A stretch of 44,312 nt of DNA from Eubacteriales bacterium (GTDB taxonomy: Bacteria > Bacillota > Clostridia > Saccharofermentanales > DTU023). Location of the stretch: positions 1 through 44,312 of the forward strand of contig JAUNVR010000014.1 of NCBI GenBank assembly GCA_030537595.1, read 5' to 3'. The notes beneath the pieces are model-generated. The model searched no databases, was not told where the DNA came from, and was given only the letters and a program-made list of their open reading frames with translations. Every line of letters starts with the position of its first letter. Position 1 is the stretch's first letter. Below, piece by piece: positions 15,993-24,929 of this stretch. The position numbers and the translations under genes are program-made.

Positions 15993-17809
15993 ACTGTTAT
16001 CTCCTTCAGATGGTAATAAGGGTCATGGGGTAAGAGGGTAAAATACTCAGATATCCGCGGGCTCAAAAGTAAGCCTTCGGCCGCAAAACCCAAACCATAA
16101 AAACTAACTTCGGTCATTAACTTATAGTAATCTCTAGCTGCAGCCTGCATCTCATCATGATTGTATTCAACCTTGGCCAGAACACTGAGCAGGTTCCTTT
16201 GGAAATCTGCCAGCCGATAAACTTCTTCTCTTAAATCAATTAAAGCCGAAGTAAAGTCACTTCTATAATATGCTAACTGACTATAAAAACTGATCGGATC
16301 AAAGGGGTAATCTAAGTCTAAAACTAGGTAGGCCAAATCATAATCTCCACCCTTAACCACCCCAGGATACTCCTCTTCAGGATAGAGCTGAATCTCAAGA
16401 TCAATATTCAATTCAAAGAACATATCCCTTAAAAGCTTCGCGTTTTCAGCAATCTCGGGTAAATCAGGAGCGACCAGCTGAAGCTTAGTTTGTTCAGCAA
16501 GGACAAATTGACTCAAATTAGCATCATTTTGTTTTAAATTACGGATATAAGCCCATAAATCCGCCGTCGGCCTGAGTGGAAAGGCTGCAGTCTCTAGTCC
16601 CACCACCCGCTCCGAATACTCCGGATGCTTGATCCATAAGCGGAAGAATGACTTGGCGACTTCCGGATCCGCAAACAAATGTCCTGAGACAGTTCCCGGC
16701 AATAAAAGATGATAGGCGCCTCCTGGCTTAGGTAATGAGCGTAAATCTCGTCTCCGACTAAAGGCCCGATAAGCTTCAGGGCCGAGGTAAATCAGGTCAA
16801 GCTCATCTTCAGTCAGGGCTCGCAGCATTAAATCCTCAGTCGCGTAAGACTTGACGAGAATTTCTTTAATGTTGTAGGCCTGGTCTCTAGATTTCAAAAG
16901 TAGGCTGCCATCGCCGTAAGTACGCGCTACAGTAAAGGAACCGGTCGCTGGAAATTCGCTTTTCCCGGCTAGTAAATCAGTCGCTGGTAAAATCGGAAAA
17001 TCTAGACGATAGACAATTTCTGGTGCATATCTGTTGAAATTAATCCGCAGGACCTTCTCATCTAAAAGCTCCACAGAGTGAATTGCTTGCAGGGCTTTTA
17101 AGCCGAGCACATCGCTTTCTCTAAAGGGCAAGGCCGGTAGGCGAAAGTCAGCCTTAACAGCCTCAGTATCAAGGTCCATGAGAGCTGAATCTGCCTCCTC
17201 TTTTGTAGCTGGGTCTTCTTCCTCTTCAGACTCAGCTGCAAAGTCAGAATCTTCCTGCTGTTTTTCCGCATAATCTCGTAGCACATCTTCGTCAGTCAAA
17301 TCTGTTAATTCGAGGATTTCTATCGTCCGTTCTTCTAAGCTTAAATTTTCGTCTAATTTCAAAAGTTGCGCTGCCCTAAAGTAATTTAAGGAACTGGCAC
17401 AGTCTCTAGAACTTATTGCTCTGCCATCTGCAAAGGATAAGTCTTTCCGTAAGGCAATCGTGAGGTGTAGTCCATCTTCACTGAAGGCAGCAGATTCCGC
17501 TAAATCCAAGGCCACTTTTTCATTCGAATCAATCAGGAAAAGACCGCGATAGACTAGCGCCATTACAGCCTGGTTAGCAGCCTCATCTTGCTCCAGAGGA
17601 TGCCAGCTTTCACTGCGGCGCGCAGCAATCCGCAAAAGCGGACTGGCCTGAGCAATCTTGTCAGGACTGATGCCCTCTTTACTATATTCTTGCTCTTTGG
17701 CTTTTTGCTCTTTTTGAGGCGTCTTTTTTAAGCCGCAGGAGCTGAGCAAGAAGGCAAAGCAGAGAAGCAAAGTCAGGAATTTTAAAAAAGCTGCTGTTCG
17801 TCTTTCCAT
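15956..17809 (-). CDS. Solute-binding lipoprotein, family 5 (oligopeptide type)
   Basis: An extracytoplasmic substrate-binding protein of an ABC importer, probably for peptides. It starts with a signal peptide and lipobox LLSSC (Cys25). The mature part shows SBP_bac_5 features: NQAVMALVYRGLFLID, LRKDLSFADGRAISSRDCASS, and an N-terminal domain rich in such motifs. Residues about 155-222 form an acidic, low-complexity insertion (ESEEEEDPATKEEAD) not usual in OppA. No permease or ATPase gene is near, so it may serve a distant transporter or act alone. No good ribosome-binding site is seen: GAAGG abuts the ATG, and a weak -10-like TAGACT ends seven bases before it. It heads the long operon to sdaAA. 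Confidence 0.85.
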   Translation of the reverse strand: MERRTAAFLKFLTLLLCFAFLLSSCGLKKTPQKEQKAKEQEYSKEGISPDKIAQASPLLRIAARRSESWHPLEQDEAANQAVMALVYRGLFLIDSNEKVALDLAESAAFSEDGLHLTIALRKDLSFADGRAISSRDCASSLNYFRAAQLLKLDENLSLEERTIEILELTDLTDEDVLRDYAEKQQEDSDFAAESEEEEDPATKEEADSALMDLDTEAVKADFRLPALPFRESDVLGLKALQAIHSVELLDEKVLRINFNRYAPEIVYRLDFPILPATDLLAGKSEFPATGSFTVARTYGDGSLLLKSRDQAYNIKEILVKSYATEDLMLRALTEDELDLIYLGPEAYRAFSRRRDLRSLPKPGGAYHLLLPGTVSGHLFADPEVAKSFFRLWIKHPEYSERVVGLETAAFPLRPTADLWAYIRNLKQNDANLSQFVLAEQTKLQLVAPDLPEIAENAKLLRDMFFELNIDLEIQLYPEEEYPGVVKGGDYDLAYLVLDLDYPFDPISFYSQLAYYRSDFTSALIDLREEVYRLADFQRNLLSVLAKVEYNHDEMQAAARDYYKLMTEVSFYGLGFAAEGLLLSPRISEYFTLLPHDPYYHLKEITVWQNTSAGSSLP

Positions 17810-17836
17810 CCTTCAAAGTCTAGCCGAAAAAAGGCA

Positions 17837-17870
17837 GAAAAAAAAGGGCTATTGTCTCTACAATAGCCCT
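17837..17870 (-). terminator. Intrinsic terminator of rny
   Basis: A perfect 11-bp stem, AGGGCTATTGT/ACAATAGCCCT (17870-17845), with a 4-base loop is followed by eight Ts. It lies about 15 bases after the rny stop and separates rny from the lipoprotein operon. Confidence 0.93.
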
Positions 17871-17885
17871 CTAGCTTCTTTTTGC

Positions 17886-19445
17886 TTACTTTGCGTATTC
17901 GCTGGCTCTAAACTCACGTATCATCTGGACCTTAATTTGGCCAGGATATGTTAGTTCTTCTTCGATTCGCTTGGAAATCTCGTGAGCTTTGATGATTAAA
18001 TCCTCATCCTTAACTTCTTCCGGTCTGACCAAGACTCTAACCTCACGCCCTGCTTGTACTGCAAAGACCTTCTCTACACCTGGGAAACTGCTTGCAATCT
18101 CTTCGAGCTTTTCAATTCTCTTGATGTAGGTTTCAATATTCTCACGCCTGGCGCCTGGTCTAGCAGCAGATATCGCATCGGCTGCAGCAACCAATTTGGA
18201 GAGCATTGAAGTTGCCTCCACATCACCATGGTGAGATTCAATTGCGTTGACCACAACCTCCGGCTCACGGTACTTCCGTGCAATTTGTGAGCCAAGTTCT
18301 ACGTGCGATCCTTCCAGTTCGAAGTCAATCGCCTTACCGATATCGTGGAGTAAGCCTGCACGTTTTGCTAAATTGACATCCAAGCCCAGCTCGGAAGCCA
18401 ACATGCCGGTAATTTTCGCGACTTCTATGGAGTGCTGTAAGGCATTCTGCCCGTAGCTAGTCCGGAACTTCATGCGGCCAAGAATTTTGACCAGTTCGGG
18501 GTGTAAAGCCATCACACCTGTTTCGAACACGGCCTGTTCTCCGGCTTCGCGAATTGTAACTGCGATTTCTTTCCGTGCTTTTTCCACCATTTCCTCAATC
18601 CGAGTCGGATGAATTCGCCCATCAAAGACCAGTTTCTCAATTGCAATTCTGGCTATTTCACGGCGAATTGGGTCAAAGCAGGATAGAATGACTGCTTCTG
18701 GCGTGTCGTCAATAATCAAGTCGACGCCAGTCAAACTCTCAATAGTTCTGATGTTTCTACCTTCACGCCCGATAATTCGCCCCTTCATCTCTTCGTTCGG
18801 CAAATTAACTACGGAAACAGTCGCATCAGAAACATAGTCTGAAGCATAGCGTTGGATTGAAGTTACAATCAGTTCCTTAGCAGTTAAGTCTGCTTTTTCC
18901 CGAGCTTCCGCCTCTAAATTCTTCAAGAGAATGGCGAAGTCTCTGGTATAGGTTTCACGTGCCTCATTCAAGAGAATGTCACGTGCCTCATTGAGGCTTA
19001 ATCCTGCTAAGCGTTCAAGTTCCTGTTGTTTTTCAAACTCAATATTGCTTAATGCGTCTTCACGTTCTTTTAGCTGCTTATCTTTATTATTTAAATGCTT
19101 TTCACGATCCTCATTTGCTTGTGCCTTACGGCTAAGATTTTCCTCTTTTTGCTCTAAGCGTTGACGTTCTTTTTGTAGTTCAAGTCGTTTTTCGCGGACA
19201 GCTTGATCGAGGTCAATTTTTGCCTTGTGCACTTCCTCTTTAGTTTCTAAGAGAAGCTCACGCTTCCTACTCTCACCGGCTTTCAAAGCTTCTACTTTGC
19301 GCTCTTCAATTTCCTGCAAGCTGCGCGCTGTATTTTCTGCTAATTCCTTACTAGCCTTGCTATAACCTTTTGTGAAATAGTGATAGACCAAAGCGGAGGC
19401 GAGAATCGCGCCGAGCACTAAGCCCGCTAACATGTATAAGTACAT
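17886..19445 (-). CDS. rny: Ribonuclease Y
   Basis: The membrane-anchored endoribonuclease that starts mRNA decay in many Gram-positives. The 519-residue protein has an N-terminal membrane helix (about 3-22), a long charged coiled coil (30-195), a KH domain with [12 protein letters not shown] (222-233), and an HD domain with H338, H367-D368 and D423. The start is the ATG at 19445 because AGGAGG lies eight bases upstream; two nearer upstream starts (19451, 19454) collide with it. It has a near-perfect promoter and its own terminator and so is a single-gene unit. PNPase, encoded in this window, would complete decay of its products. Confidence 0.96.
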   Translation of the reverse strand: MYLYMLAGLVLGAILASALVYHYFTKGYSKASKELAENTARSLQEIEERKVEALKAGESRKRELLLETKEEVHKAKIDLDQAVREKRLELQKERQRLEQKEENLSRKAQANEDREKHLNNKDKQLKEREDALSNIEFEKQQELERLAGLSLNEARDILLNEARETYTRDFAILLKNLEAEAREKADLTAKELIVTSIQRYASDYVSDATVSVVNLPNEEMKGRIIGREGRNIRTIESLTGVDLIIDDTPEAVILSCFDPIRREIARIAIEKLVFDGRIHPTRIEEMVEKARKEIAVTIREAGEQAVFETGVMALHPELVKILGRMKFRTSYGQNALQHSIEVAKITGMLASELGLDVNLAKRAGLLHDIGKAIDFELEGSHVELGSQIARKYREPEVVVNAIESHHGDVEATSMLSKLVAAADAISAARPGARRENIETYIKRIEKLEEIASSFPGVEKVFAVQAGREVRVLVRPEEVKDEDLIIKAHEISKRIEEELTYPGQIKVQMIREFRASEYAK

Positions 19446-19501
19446 GCGCATCACCTCCTATTTAATTATCAAGTTGCATTATGCCTACTGGCATGTCTAT
19501 C

Positions 19502-19530
19502 ATTGTATGAGTCGGGCAGGTCACTGTCAA
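19502..19530 (-). promoter_or_regulatory. Sigma-A promoter of rny
   Basis: Minus-strand TTGACA (19530-19525), a 17-base spacer and TACAAT (19507-19502). The expected start point near 19495 gives a leader of about 50 nt, which contains a small hairpin (ATGCC-AGTA-GGCAT, 19494-19481) before the ribosome-binding site. Confidence 0.85.
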
Positions 19531-19537
19531 ATAACTG

Positions 19538-19543
19538 TATAAT
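19538..19543 (+). promoter_or_regulatory. -10 box eight bases before the pseudouridine synthase start
   Basis: TATAAT ends eight bases before the ATG at 19552. No -35 box is evident, and its position would fall within the divergent rny promoter. An AGGG five bases before the ATG could act as a weak ribosome-binding site only if transcription begins further upstream. Confidence 0.5.
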
Positions 19544-19551
19544 AGGGATTC

Positions 19552-20571
19552 ATGAGTGAATTTTTAGCATTTGAGACAATTGTTGAGCCAAACTTTGCCA
19601 ATCTTGCCGCAAAGGATTTTTTGGCACGGCGCTTTAAACTCTCACGCAGCAGGATCAAGGCTATCCGCCTACGTGGTGCCCTCTTCATCAATGGTCAAAA
19701 GCGCAGAATGATTGATCGAGTCAAGGCCGGAGACCATCTTAGAGCAGTCTGCCCAGATTTAAGCTCACCCGAACTAAGGCTTGATGCCCTAGCCAGCTCT
19801 GGTGCAGAAATTGCCTACCAGGACCCCTGGCTTTTAGTCATCCGGAAACCAGCTGGGATTCTAGTGCACCCCTCCTACCAGGAAGACTATGCCTTAACCA
19901 CTTTAATCTCAGCACAGAGCCTACATCCTATTCGCCGCCTCGATAAGGATACGAGTGGGCTCGTACCGATTGGACTAAATCCCCATGTCCACGAGCAGCT
20001 CCAAGGTCAAAAGTCGATTAAAGCATATCGCGTGCTAGTGCATGGCCGTCTGCCTCAAAGCTCCATCACAATACGTAACGGAATTCAAAGAAATCCCCTC
20101 CGGAGTATCCAGCGGATTGCCGGTGGCGAGGAAAATCTGGCTATCTCACACTTTCGTGAGTGGGCCTACTTTCCCAAAGTAGATGTCTCTTTACTCGATG
20201 TCCAATTAGAAAGCGGTAGGACGCACCAAATCAGAGCGCACGCCCTCTACCTAGGGCTTCCGCTCCTCGGTGACTGGCTTTACGGGCGCTCTGCCCTAGA
20301 CTCCGTCCTCCAGCCTAATTACAGCTTCTATTCACTCGAAGCAAGACTCAGATTAGAGCAACTGCGCTGCGATCACTTCCTGCCCCAGGAGGCAGAGTTT
20401 CACTTCACACGACAGGCCTTGGACGCTGACTATCTAGAATTCACTAACCCTTATGACGCTAAGCTGATCAAGCTAAGTAGCGATTGGCCGGACGATTTTA
20501 AAGCATTCTTCGCGCGCTATGAGCTAGAGCCTGGCCCGAGGCCAGAGCGACTTTACTTTAATCCGGCGTAG
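19552..20571 (+). CDS. RluA-family pseudouridine synthase (second copy)
   Basis: Predicted to modify uridines in rRNA or tRNA. The 339-residue protein has an S4-like N-terminus (KLSRSRIKAIRLRGALFING), the catalytic motif RRLDKDTSG with D131, and the SGRTHQIRAHALYLG segment. It is divergent from the RluD homologue at 14550, and its target cannot be assigned. It is the only plus-strand gene in a long minus-strand stretch and overlaps the 3' end of fchA by 19 bases, tail to tail. The start codon is the first in frame after a TATAAT box. Confidence 0.9.
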   Translation: MSEFLAFETIVEPNFANLAAKDFLARRFKLSRSRIKAIRLRGALFINGQKRRMIDRVKAGDHLRAVCPDLSSPELRLDALASSGAEIAYQDPWLLVIRKPAGILVHPSYQEDYALTTLISAQSLHPIRRLDKDTSGLVPIGLNPHVHEQLQGQKSIKAYRVLVHGRLPQSSITIRNGIQRNPLRSIQRIAGGEENLAISHFREWAYFPKVDVSLLDVQLESGRTHQIRAHALYLGLPLLGDWLYGRSALDSVLQPNYSFYSLEARLRLEQLRCDHFLPQEAEFHFTRQALDADYLEFTNPYDAKLIKLSSDWPDDFKAFFARYELEPGPRPERLYFNPA

Positions 20572-21197
20572 ACCTCAGCTAAAACTTCATCCTTTAATTC
20601 GTTACCCCGAGCCTTCTGCAGCTCGACCTGCGTCCTCGCATCTTTGACAAATTTCTCATCTTTGATTCCCGGTAAATTAATCAGGACGTTAAAGTGAGCT
20701 CCGCCTAGAGCCGTATCTGCAAGCAAGGCCGCCGTGCCGATATCTGACAGGCAGTTACGATTGCCGTAGCGGGCAATTAAAGGTAGCAACTCCAGCACCT
20801 CCATCACAGCCTGCGCAGTAGCCAGGGGCACCGAAGCAGTCGTAATAGTAGCTTCTGCTATCGCAGTTTTCCGGCGCTTCACTTCACTTTCCTCAGATTT
20901 AGGCAGTTTGAAGGCCGACATTAATTTGAGAAATGCTTGGGTATCTTCATCAACTAGGTAAAGGAGACGGTCTTCAAGGCGCTGCAAGATCTCCTGCTTA
21001 CCGATAAAAGCGTCCTGGATCTCCTGCTCGAGCTCGAGGAAAGCCTTCTTACCTAAACTCAGACTGATGACCATGCGTGCTAAGGCTGCCGCCTCGGCCC
21101 CAGCCAGGGCCGCACAGGAGCCCCCACCAGGAGCTGGTGAATTAGATGCTGTCTCACGCACGAAATCCCGGAGTGAATAATCTACTAGTTTAGCCAT
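20553..21197 (-). CDS. fchA: Formiminotetrahydrofolate cyclodeaminase
   Basis: Converts 5-formimino-THF to 5,10-methenyl-THF and ammonia, the last step of this histidine route. The 214-residue helical protein shows the FTCD C-terminal family pattern, including SNSPAPGGGSCAALAGA near the N-terminus and a conserved GNRNCLSDIGTAALLA segment. The formiminotransferase is a separate gene (ftcD), as in many anaerobes. AGAGG lies seven bases before the ATG. It is the last gene of the hut cluster and overlaps the convergent pseudouridine synthase gene at its 3' end. Confidence 0.92.
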   Translation of the reverse strand: MAKLVDYSLRDFVRETASNSPAPGGGSCAALAGAEAAALARMVISLSLGKKAFLELEQEIQDAFIGKQEILQRLEDRLLYLVDEDTQAFLKLMSAFKLPKSEESEVKRRKTAIAEATITTASVPLATAQAVMEVLELLPLIARYGNRNCLSDIGTAALLADTALGGAHFNVLINLPGIKDEKFVKDARTQVELQKARGNELKDEVLAEVYAGLK

Positions 21198-21215
21198 TTT
21201 AATTCCTCTCTTTCG

Positions 21216-22430
21216 CTATTGATGGACCAGATGGCGGCCTGCTTTCCAGACATCAGAAACCAGGTTGCGCCCGAAACTATATATCAGTTCTTCCGGACTC
21301 TTAACCTTAAATGCAACGAGATCACATTCTTTTCCAGGCTCGATACTGCCAATTCGATCCGCGCGATCAATTGCCTTTGCAGCATTGATGGTCACCGCAA
21401 AGAGAATTTCCAGTGGAGTCATCTTTAATTGATAGGCTGCAAAAGACATGACCATTTGGAGATTAGGACAAGGACAAGAGCCCGGATTGTAATCTGTTGC
21501 TAGGGCCACAGTAACCCCACTATCTAGCATCTTTCGTGCTGGTGCATACTGGGGCGACATCAAGAAAAAGGAGGTTGCCGGAAGTAAAACTGCCACTGTG
21601 CCTGAAGCTTTTAGTTTTTCGATATCAGAATCTTTGATCTGCATTAAATGCTCTGCAGATACAGCCTTTAAATCTGCGGCCAGCCCCGCTCCACCGAGGC
21701 TAACAATTTCATCAGCATGGATTTTCAGCTTAAAGCCCAGTTCCTTTGCGCGCTGGCCTAAGGCCTCTGTTTCTGCTAAGGAGAAAATGCCTTCCTCACA
21801 GAAAATATCGACAAATTCTGCCAAATTTTCAGCCTTCACGCGCGGCATAATCTCAGTCATCATGTCTTCAATATAGGCCTCGTGTCCACCAGGATAATCC
21901 TGCGGGGTAGCGTGAGCCCCCATATAAGTAATGGCAAGATCGACCGCTTGCTCTGCTTGCAGCCTTTGGTTGACACGCAGTAACTTCAATTCACCTTCTA
22001 AGTCTAGGCAATACCCACTCTTACTCTCTACTGTAGTGCTGCCGTGTTCCAACATTAGCTGAAGCGTTGCCTTAGCCTTTTCATAAAGCTCAGTCTCTGA
22101 AGCCTGTCGACTGGCCCTCACGGTCGAAAAGATACCACCTCCAGCGGCATGGATATCCATATAACTTTTGCCGTTGAGCTTCATTAAAAGTTCATTTTCG
22201 CGGCTCCCACCATGGACCAAATGCGTATGCGCATCAACTAAACCTGGGCAAAGCAACTGAGCTCTTAAATCATGGATTTTATCCACTTTTCTCAATAGCT
22301 CATTATCGGGGAAGCCTTCTATGACATCTTCGATAATCCCGTCCTGGACTAGTATTGCACCAGAAATCAGGGGTTTTTTGGGATTTGCAGTAAAAATACA
22401 ATCACTGATAAAAAGCTGTCTATTCATCAT
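21216..22430 (-). CDS. hutI: Imidazolonepropionase
   Basis: Opens the ring of imidazolone-5-propionate to give N-formimino-L-glutamate. The 404-residue amidohydrolase has metal ligands H68 and H70 (VDAHTHLVHGG), a further HADE motif and the Asp of ATDYNPGSCP. It overlaps ftcD by 11 bases and so is translationally coupled. Its substrate is normally made by urocanase HutU, whose gene is not in this cluster. Confidence 0.95.
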   Translation of the reverse strand: MMNRQLFISDCIFTANPKKPLISGAILVQDGIIEDVIEGFPDNELLRKVDKIHDLRAQLLCPGLVDAHTHLVHGGSRENELLMKLNGKSYMDIHAAGGGIFSTVRASRQASETELYEKAKATLQLMLEHGSTTVESKSGYCLDLEGELKLLRVNQRLQAEQAVDLAITYMGAHATPQDYPGGHEAYIEDMMTEIMPRVKAENLAEFVDIFCEEGIFSLAETEALGQRAKELGFKLKIHADEIVSLGGAGLAADLKAVSAEHLMQIKDSDIEKLKASGTVAVLLPATSFFLMSPQYAPARKMLDSGVTVALATDYNPGSCPCPNLQMVMSFAAYQLKMTPLEILFAVTINAAKAIDRADRIGSIEPGKECDLVAFKVKSPEELIYSFGRNLVSDVWKAGRHLVHQ

Positions 22431-23331
22431 CTGCTCCCTCTAAGAGGCGATGTTCTATAATCTGATCAGCTGAGAAATTTTCGATCTGTAGATAATAAAT
22501 CGCCGAGTCAATTAGTGCCTGCATCGGGGCTAAACCAATCAGCTCGCTGCCGATAACCTCTACCCCGTAGCGTTTGGCTTCCATTTTGACCATTTCAAAA
22601 GCCTGGTAAATGGCAGATTTCTCATAATTTACCAGATTCATCGAGACCTGAACTATGCCCCGTTCCTTGAGTTCTACGCCCATGCCCTTGACAAAGCGCA
22701 GACCCCCACCGATATGTCTAACCTTCTTGGCAATCGCATCAGCGATGGCTAAATCTGAACTGTTTAAGTTAATGTTAAAAGCAATTAAAGGCATTCTTGC
22801 GCCAATTGCCGTACAGCCAGCAGAGGGGTGAACTTTGGCCGGGCCAAAATCAGGGGCCCATTCCGCTTGCTGGATCTTTTCCGCAAAGCCTTCAAACTGT
22901 CCCTTCCGGATCTTAGCTAAATTCTTCCGCTCAGCTTGCCGTGCCGAAGACTCATAAAGGTAGACCGGTATCTCAAGTTCGCATCCCACCCGCTCACCGA
23001 GCTCTTCAGCCAGCTTTGTACAGTCTGCTAAGTCGGCATTACGTAGGGGGATAAAGGGCACAACATCGCAAGCACCCATCCTCGGATGCTCACCTTGGTG
23101 CTCACGGAGGTCAATTAATTCAGAGGCGACTTTGATTGACTGAAATAAAGCCTCAAGCAAGGCTTCTGGCTCACCCATCACCGTCACGACCGAGCGGTTG
23201 TGATCATAATCACTGCTGTAGTCCAGAACTTTGACACCTCTTTGGGCCTCCAGGGGGGCTAAAATTTTGGCCAAAACGGCGGGATCTCTGCCGCATGAAA
23301 AATTAGGAACTGATTCAATAATAGCTGTCAT
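22420..23331 (-). CDS. ftcD: Glutamate formimidoyltransferase
   Basis: Transfers the formimino group from N-formimino-glutamate to tetrahydrofolate, releasing glutamate. The 303-residue protein matches the transferase half of bifunctional FTCD, with ESVPNFSCGRD at the N-terminus and the catalytic H82 in GEHPRMGACDVVPF. The cyclodeaminase half is encoded separately by fchA. It lies one base after hutH's downstream boundary and overlaps hutI, consistent with a single transcript. Confidence 0.95.
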   Translation of the reverse strand: MTAIIESVPNFSCGRDPAVLAKILAPLEAQRGVKVLDYSSDYDHNRSVVTVMGEPEALLEALFQSIKVASELIDLREHQGEHPRMGACDVVPFIPLRNADLADCTKLAEELGERVGCELEIPVYLYESSARQAERKNLAKIRKGQFEGFAEKIQQAEWAPDFGPAKVHPSAGCTAIGARMPLIAFNINLNSSDLAIADAIAKKVRHIGGGLRFVKGMGVELKERGIVQVSMNLVNYEKSAIYQAFEMVKMEAKRYGVEVIGSELIGLAPMQALIDSAIYYLQIENFSADQIIEHRLLEGADDE

Positions 23332-23332
23332 C

Positions 23333-24895
23333 TTAACTTCCTTTCTCCAGCGTGCTAGGCCGGTTTAAATCCTCAAGCTCAGGAAAGTCTGCGGCAATCT
23401 GTTCTAAGAAATTGCGTTCTGCAAGCATTTCACTGAGCGCTTTTATATCCTCATTTAAAATTCTGTCTTCAGCTAAAAACTTCACCTTTTCTCGCACCGC
23501 CTGATAAATTAAACTAGTGCCAGCGCCTAGTTTGGCCGGTGGCAATAAATCTATGGCTTGAGCTGCTGTCAATAATTCAATTGCAATGACCTGACGACTG
23601 TTCCAAACAATTTGGCGCAGCTTCCGCGCCGCATTTGCCCCCATCGATACATGATCCTCCTTGTTTGCCGATGAGGGAATGGAGTCAACTGAAGCAGGAT
23701 GGCTTAAAACCTTGTTCTCCGAAACTAGTGAGGCTGCTGTATATTGGGGAATCATTAGACCAGAATTGACACCCTCATGAGCGACTAAGAAGGCAGGTAA
23801 ACCTTCCGAGAGCTGCGGGTTCACCAGGCGCTCGATTCTACGTTCAGAGATATTTGCCAGCTCACTCACTGCAATCGCTAAGTAATCCAAGCTTAAAGCT
23901 AGTGGTTGCCCATGGAAATTACCACCGGAAATTACATCCTCAGCCTCCGGGAAGACCAGAGGATTGTCCGTGACTGAATTAAGTTCAATTTCCAAGACAC
24001 GACCAACGTGCTCTATTGCATCGTAACTAGCTCCATGAACCTGTGGTGTACAGCGTAAGGTATAGGGGTCCTGGACGTCGTCCGATCTAGAATCAAGGTA
24101 CTCGGATTTGGCCAAATACGCCCTTAATAAGCGCGCAGTCAGGATTTGCCCAGGGTGAGGCCGCAGTTCATGAATCCGCGGATCTAAGGCTCTACTGATT
24201 CCGCGAAATGCTTCAAAGGTCAAGGCCGCAGCAAAATTTGCATAATGCCAGAGAGCTTCAGCTTCACGCCAGGCTAAAATACCGAGCCCGGCCATTAAAG
24301 GCGTCCCGTTAATAATCGCTAAGCCGTCCTTGCCGCTCAGAGTAATGGCATCAATTCCATGTTTTTTTAAAATCTCCCTTGCTGGACGGTAGGGTCCGCC
24401 TGCCTCGGCTAGCTGACCTTCGCCGATTAGACAAAGCGCAATATGAGCCAGATTGGCCAAGTCACCGGAGGCTCCGAGTGAGCCCTTCTCCGGAACTAGG
24501 GGACAAAGGTCTAGGTTCAAAAACTTCGCTAAGTTCGTAACTACCTCTGGACTAACTCCAGAAAAGCCAGACAGCAAAGTATTTAAGCGCAGCAAGATAA
24601 TTGCCCTAACTGAGCTTCTATCCAAGGGTTCACCTAAGGCGCAGGCATGGCTCAAAATCAGATTACGCTGCAAGCGACCATTGTCCTCGGGACTGACCTT
24701 GACTTTTGAAAGCTCGCCAAAACCAGTAGAAATCCCGTACACCGGTCGATTCTGCTGAGCCAAGTCACAAACTAGCTCTTTCGAGCGCTTCACCTTGATT
24801 AAAGCCGCCTCAGAAATTCGAACTTTAGCACCACGACTTACGGCCTCAACCTCAGCCGCTTTAAGGGACCTACCATCTAATAAAATCTCACGCAT
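23333..24895 (-). CDS. hutH: Histidine ammonia-lyase
   Basis: Deaminates L-histidine to urocanate. The 520-residue protein contains the Ala-Ser-Gly triplet (142-144, in GSLGASGDLANLAH) that cyclises to the MIO electrophile, and other family motifs such as YGISTGFGELS, QDPYTLRC and NKEDHVSMG. The start is the ATG at 24895, with GAGG five bases upstream; a GTG at 24901 would overlap that site. It lies 34 bases after recN, with no clear promoter between, so the hut genes may be partly transcribed from the recN operon. It is the first gene of hutH-ftcD-hutI-fchA. Confidence 0.95.
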   Translation of the reverse strand: MREILLDGRSLKAAEVEAVSRGAKVRISEAALIKVKRSKELVCDLAQQNRPVYGISTGFGELSKVKVSPEDNGRLQRNLILSHACALGEPLDRSSVRAIILLRLNTLLSGFSGVSPEVVTNLAKFLNLDLCPLVPEKGSLGASGDLANLAHIALCLIGEGQLAEAGGPYRPAREILKKHGIDAITLSGKDGLAIINGTPLMAGLGILAWREAEALWHYANFAAALTFEAFRGISRALDPRIHELRPHPGQILTARLLRAYLAKSEYLDSRSDDVQDPYTLRCTPQVHGASYDAIEHVGRVLEIELNSVTDNPLVFPEAEDVISGGNFHGQPLALSLDYLAIAVSELANISERRIERLVNPQLSEGLPAFLVAHEGVNSGLMIPQYTAASLVSENKVLSHPASVDSIPSSANKEDHVSMGANAARKLRQIVWNSRQVIAIELLTAAQAIDLLPPAKLGAGTSLIYQAVREKVKFLAEDRILNEDIKALSEMLAERNFLEQIAADFPELEDLNRPSTLEKGS

Positions 24896-24929
24896 AGACA
24901 CCTCATATCATCTCTATTGCGATTTGAAT

